Assembly: GCF_040115645.1 (NCBI RefSeq)
Contig: NC_089559.1
Coordinates: 3,658,001 to 3,722,000, forward strand
Origin: Euwallacea fornicatus
Lineage: Eukaryota > Arthropoda > Insecta > Coleoptera > Curculionidae
DNA length: 64,000 bases
Reading direction: 5' to 3'
Positions within the stretch are counted from its first letter, which is position 1; every line of letters starts with the position of its first letter. Position numbers and translations under genes: made by a program. The notes beneath the pieces were generated by a model. The model made no database searches. It saw only the letters and a program-made list of their open reading frames with translations, and had not been told where the DNA came from. Shown piece by piece: positions 61,691 to 64,000 of this stretch.

Positions 61691-62339
61691 TACTGACCAA
61701 CGGGTCCAGAGAAGGTCCCAAACCTGTTAGACTTCTATATAATTAAAAATATATCAAGCAATTATATTATTGGATTCTCATCCACATCGCCATGTTATTT
61801 ATGGTTGAATCTGTTATATGTTGAACGTCAAAAAGTCAAATTCATAAATTGCTGAACTCAATGGGCAGTTTTGGGTTTATTAGAAGAAACATAAAACAGA
61901 TTCACCATATGTACCATCTAGGCTATTGTGAATGTTTTTCGCCTATAGACCAATATCAGCGATTTGACCATTCGCAAAGCCCATGAGTTGACACACTAAT
62001 GGAAAAATCCCATTAAGGTACATATGTGGATCACTTTCACCATGAAAACCCTGACCCATGAGAAAGTATCCAACCAGGACTCGAATTGGTCAACGAAGGA
62101 AAAGAAGGGTGACCCAAACTTTACGAGATCGGAAAACCAAAAAGACGAAGTCAATTCGTTTTCAAAAAACACACGAAAGGTATTCCCTCATTTTCATAAC
62201 CATTTTTGTACGATTCAATCTTCAAACCTAAGAGAGACTTTTTGTTTACGTTCAGTAGTAGTGTTTCTCTCGCCCATTGTCCTGCTTTTTCGTGGCGGTA
62301 TTCAGGTATAAAATAATACCTGGTGTCAGAGGTTTCTTC
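61691..62339. other. Spacer, nothing recognised
   Basis: No gene recognised with confidence. The right part may belong to the 5' side of the retrotransposon fragment that follows, but I could not follow the frame. Confidence 0.4.
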
Positions 62340-63190
62340 CCTGGGACTCCAACAATATGCAAATTGAAGATAACTTCGAACTAGATCATTCACTGATTGT
62401 ACTGACGCTAAGTGAATACATTTGTCTTTAGACTAAACAACCCCTGTCTGACTAACGAAAAGACAGACTGGAAAAGTATCAGAATAACACCCAAAAAAAG
62501 AATTAAGTTGGTCGTCCCGTTACAAATCGACGAACAATTGAAATTTGAGGTGGAGAAGTTAGTCAAAGACATTCAGCATTCTGCATGGTGAAGTATCTCA
62601 GAAATCACAAGAAAACTAAAAAGCAACAACTAACCGAAAATTTTTGGAAATGATAACAGAAAAAAAAAGAAAGAGAAAAACTGGCATCGTTCCAGAGTTC
62701 AGGAAGATAAAACTAAGTTGAACAATCTTACAATCTAACTTAGAAATGAAATCAAAGAGTCAAAAAATTATTCAATTGGTGAATTTCTGCGTGGACTTCA
62801 TAATGATTCCAATACTGAATATTCGCTGTGCAAAACTACGAAAAACCTATAAAGACCTATTATGCAAACACCTCCGATCAGTAATGAGGATGGAAGCTGG
62901 GCCAGAAATAATAAGCAAAAAGGTTTATGATTTTCAGACCAGCTAGAGAAGATATTTCAAGTCAACCCGGTAGACAATGACGAAACATTGCCCTTTGTAA
63001 TCGTGCAAGAGGATATGGAAATTTTATTTTCCACTCCGAATGAAATTGAAAGAGAAGTAAAAACTAATATTAACCCAAAAGAAGCTCCAAGTTATGACTA
63101 TGTAAATGTCCAAATACTAGGGGAACTGCCAAGAAAAGCACTGAATAAAATTTCTAATTTAATCAACTCTTCGGTCCCAGCTAAAATATT
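62340..63190 (+). pseudogene. Fragment of a Jockey-type LINE (endonuclease end, linker, start of RT)
   Basis: Starts with the end of an endonuclease domain (NFELDHSLIVLTLSEYI), then linker phrases of Jockey-type ORF2: LQIDEQLKFEVEKLVKDIQH, SISEITRKLKSNN, RPIMQTPPISNEDGSWARNN, and the start of RT (NPKEAPSYDYVNVQILGELP, KALNKISNLINSS). Several stops (for example within 62410-62460 and after 62580) and frame changes occur. It ends at about 63190, where a mariner begins, so the mariner appears to have inserted into it; the rest of the LINE would lie past the window edge. It is a different family from the LINE at 51.7-54.2 kb. Confidence 0.82.
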
Positions 63191-63191
63191 A

Positions 63192-64000
63192 AGTCGTGTA
63201 GTATGAAATGAGTAGAATTGAATTGAAACTTTAGTCATTTTCTTTTCATATGAAATGTTTTTATTATCAATCGAAATATGCACCACCATTAACAATACAC
63301 TTCTGCTATTTAACGTGAAGTTCATTGATTTCCCTGCTGTAAAAGCCTGCAGGCCGGGAGTCGATAAACTCGTGGAAGGCAGCTTTGACAGCCTCGTCGG
63401 AGTTGAATGTTTTCCCTACCAAGAAGTTATCCAAATTTTGAAAGAAGTGGTAATCAGTGGGTGCTAAGTCGGGTGAAGACGGTGGATGACGAAGAGTTTC
63501 CAATTCCAACTCCTGTAGCTTGGCCAAGGTGACTTGTGCGGTGTGTGGCCGAGCGTTGTCGTGCGACAATAGCGGTGCGCTTCGATTGACTAATCTTGGC
63601 TGCTTAACCGTCAGTTGCCTCATCATTTCGGTCAGCTGTCGGCAGTAGACATCAGCCGTAATCGTTTCACCAGGTTTCATGAAGCTGTGATGGATGACAC
63701 CTTCGTTGGACCACCAAACGGACACCATAAGCTTCTTTTGATGAAGATTTTTTTTCGCACAATGTTTTGGTGGTTCATCTTGATCCAACTACTGCGATGA
63801 ACGTCTGGTATTGTCATATAGGATCCATTTCTCATCACAAGTAACAATCCGATTCAAAAATGGATCGTTATTATACCGGCACAACAAAGAAACACAAGCT
63901 TCGAGACGTCGTTCTTTCTGTATGTCGCTCAACTCATGCGGTACCCACTTGTCCAGCTTCTTCACCTCACCAATTTCAGCCAAATGAGTCAATATTGTTT
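63192..64000 (-). mobile_element. DD34D mariner, cut by the window edge
   Basis: The 3' end of a mariner, beginning near TTAAGTCGTGTAGTATGAAA, followed by the transposase on the minus strand that runs past the right edge. The insertion point is inside the LINE fragment. Confidence 0.85.
63306..63992 (-). pseudogene. Mariner transposase (SETMAR-type), partial, one nonsense codon
   Basis: Minus-strand frame reading GEVKKLDKWVPHELSDIQKE (the WVPHEL motif), VTCDEKWILYDN (first catalytic Asp), a TAG at 63789-63791 in the place of the Trp of the usual QWLD, then LMVSVWWSNEGVIHHSF, PLLSHDNARPHTAQV (second Asp), and HPPSSPDLAPTDYHFFQNLD (third Asp, 34 residues further: DD34D). The C-terminus GFYSREINELHVK is complete. 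The N-terminal DNA-binding region lies beyond the window. Apart from the single TGG-to-TAG-type change the frame is intact, so this is the youngest-looking transposase here. Confidence 0.93.

Noticed and set aside
1..64000. CRISPR arrays, bacterial operons, riboswitches, tRNA or rRNA genes
   Set aside because: The DNA is eukaryotic with spliced genes; I found no regular repeat-spacer array and no cloverleaf with the usual GGTTCGANTCC-type arm.

Overview
The window looks like nuclear DNA from an insect, most likely a beetle (the order is an inference). It is AT-rich. Its genes have many exons, with introns down to 57 bp. The recognisable proteins are insect-type: an ESC/EED Polycomb subunit, a Vav with a single SH3, and a secreted animal heme peroxidase. 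Mariner/Tc1-type transposons with TA target sites are abundant.

Region 1 (1-20.8 kb) has no convincing gene. It holds a decayed transposase fragment, two or more TIR elements and several GC-richer blocks of mixed sequence that could be cis-regulatory DNA of a developmental locus outside the window. That function is inference from composition only.

Region 2 (20.8-42.8 kb) holds five protein genes in strictly alternating orientation: a PX-domain sorting nexin of the SNX20/21 type (-), an SLC25A51-type mitochondrial carrier (+), esc/EED (-), Vav (+) and a heme peroxidase (-). Nexin/carrier and esc/Vav are head-to-head pairs; carrier/esc and Vav/peroxidase are tail-to-tail. Splice phases were followed by hand and all junctions agree except one in Vav. 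The peroxidase keeps the fold and calcium-loop residues but has lost the proximal heme-ligand histidine and both heme-linking carboxylates as I align it, so it is probably a pseudoenzyme.

Region 3 (44.6-64 kb) is a transposon graveyard: several mariner-like elements of a DD41D type, Tc1, MITEs that are internal-deletion derivatives, a probable solo LTR, two non-LTR retrotransposon fragments, a decayed member of an insect multicopy protein family of unknown function, and a nearly intact DD34D mariner running off the right edge. Several families share a two-site end: a terminal CAGGGTGT motif and a second copy 109-110 bp inside.

The five host genes do not form an obvious common pathway. What they share is architecture, with two compact probable bidirectional promoters, in sharp contrast to the transposon-dense flank.
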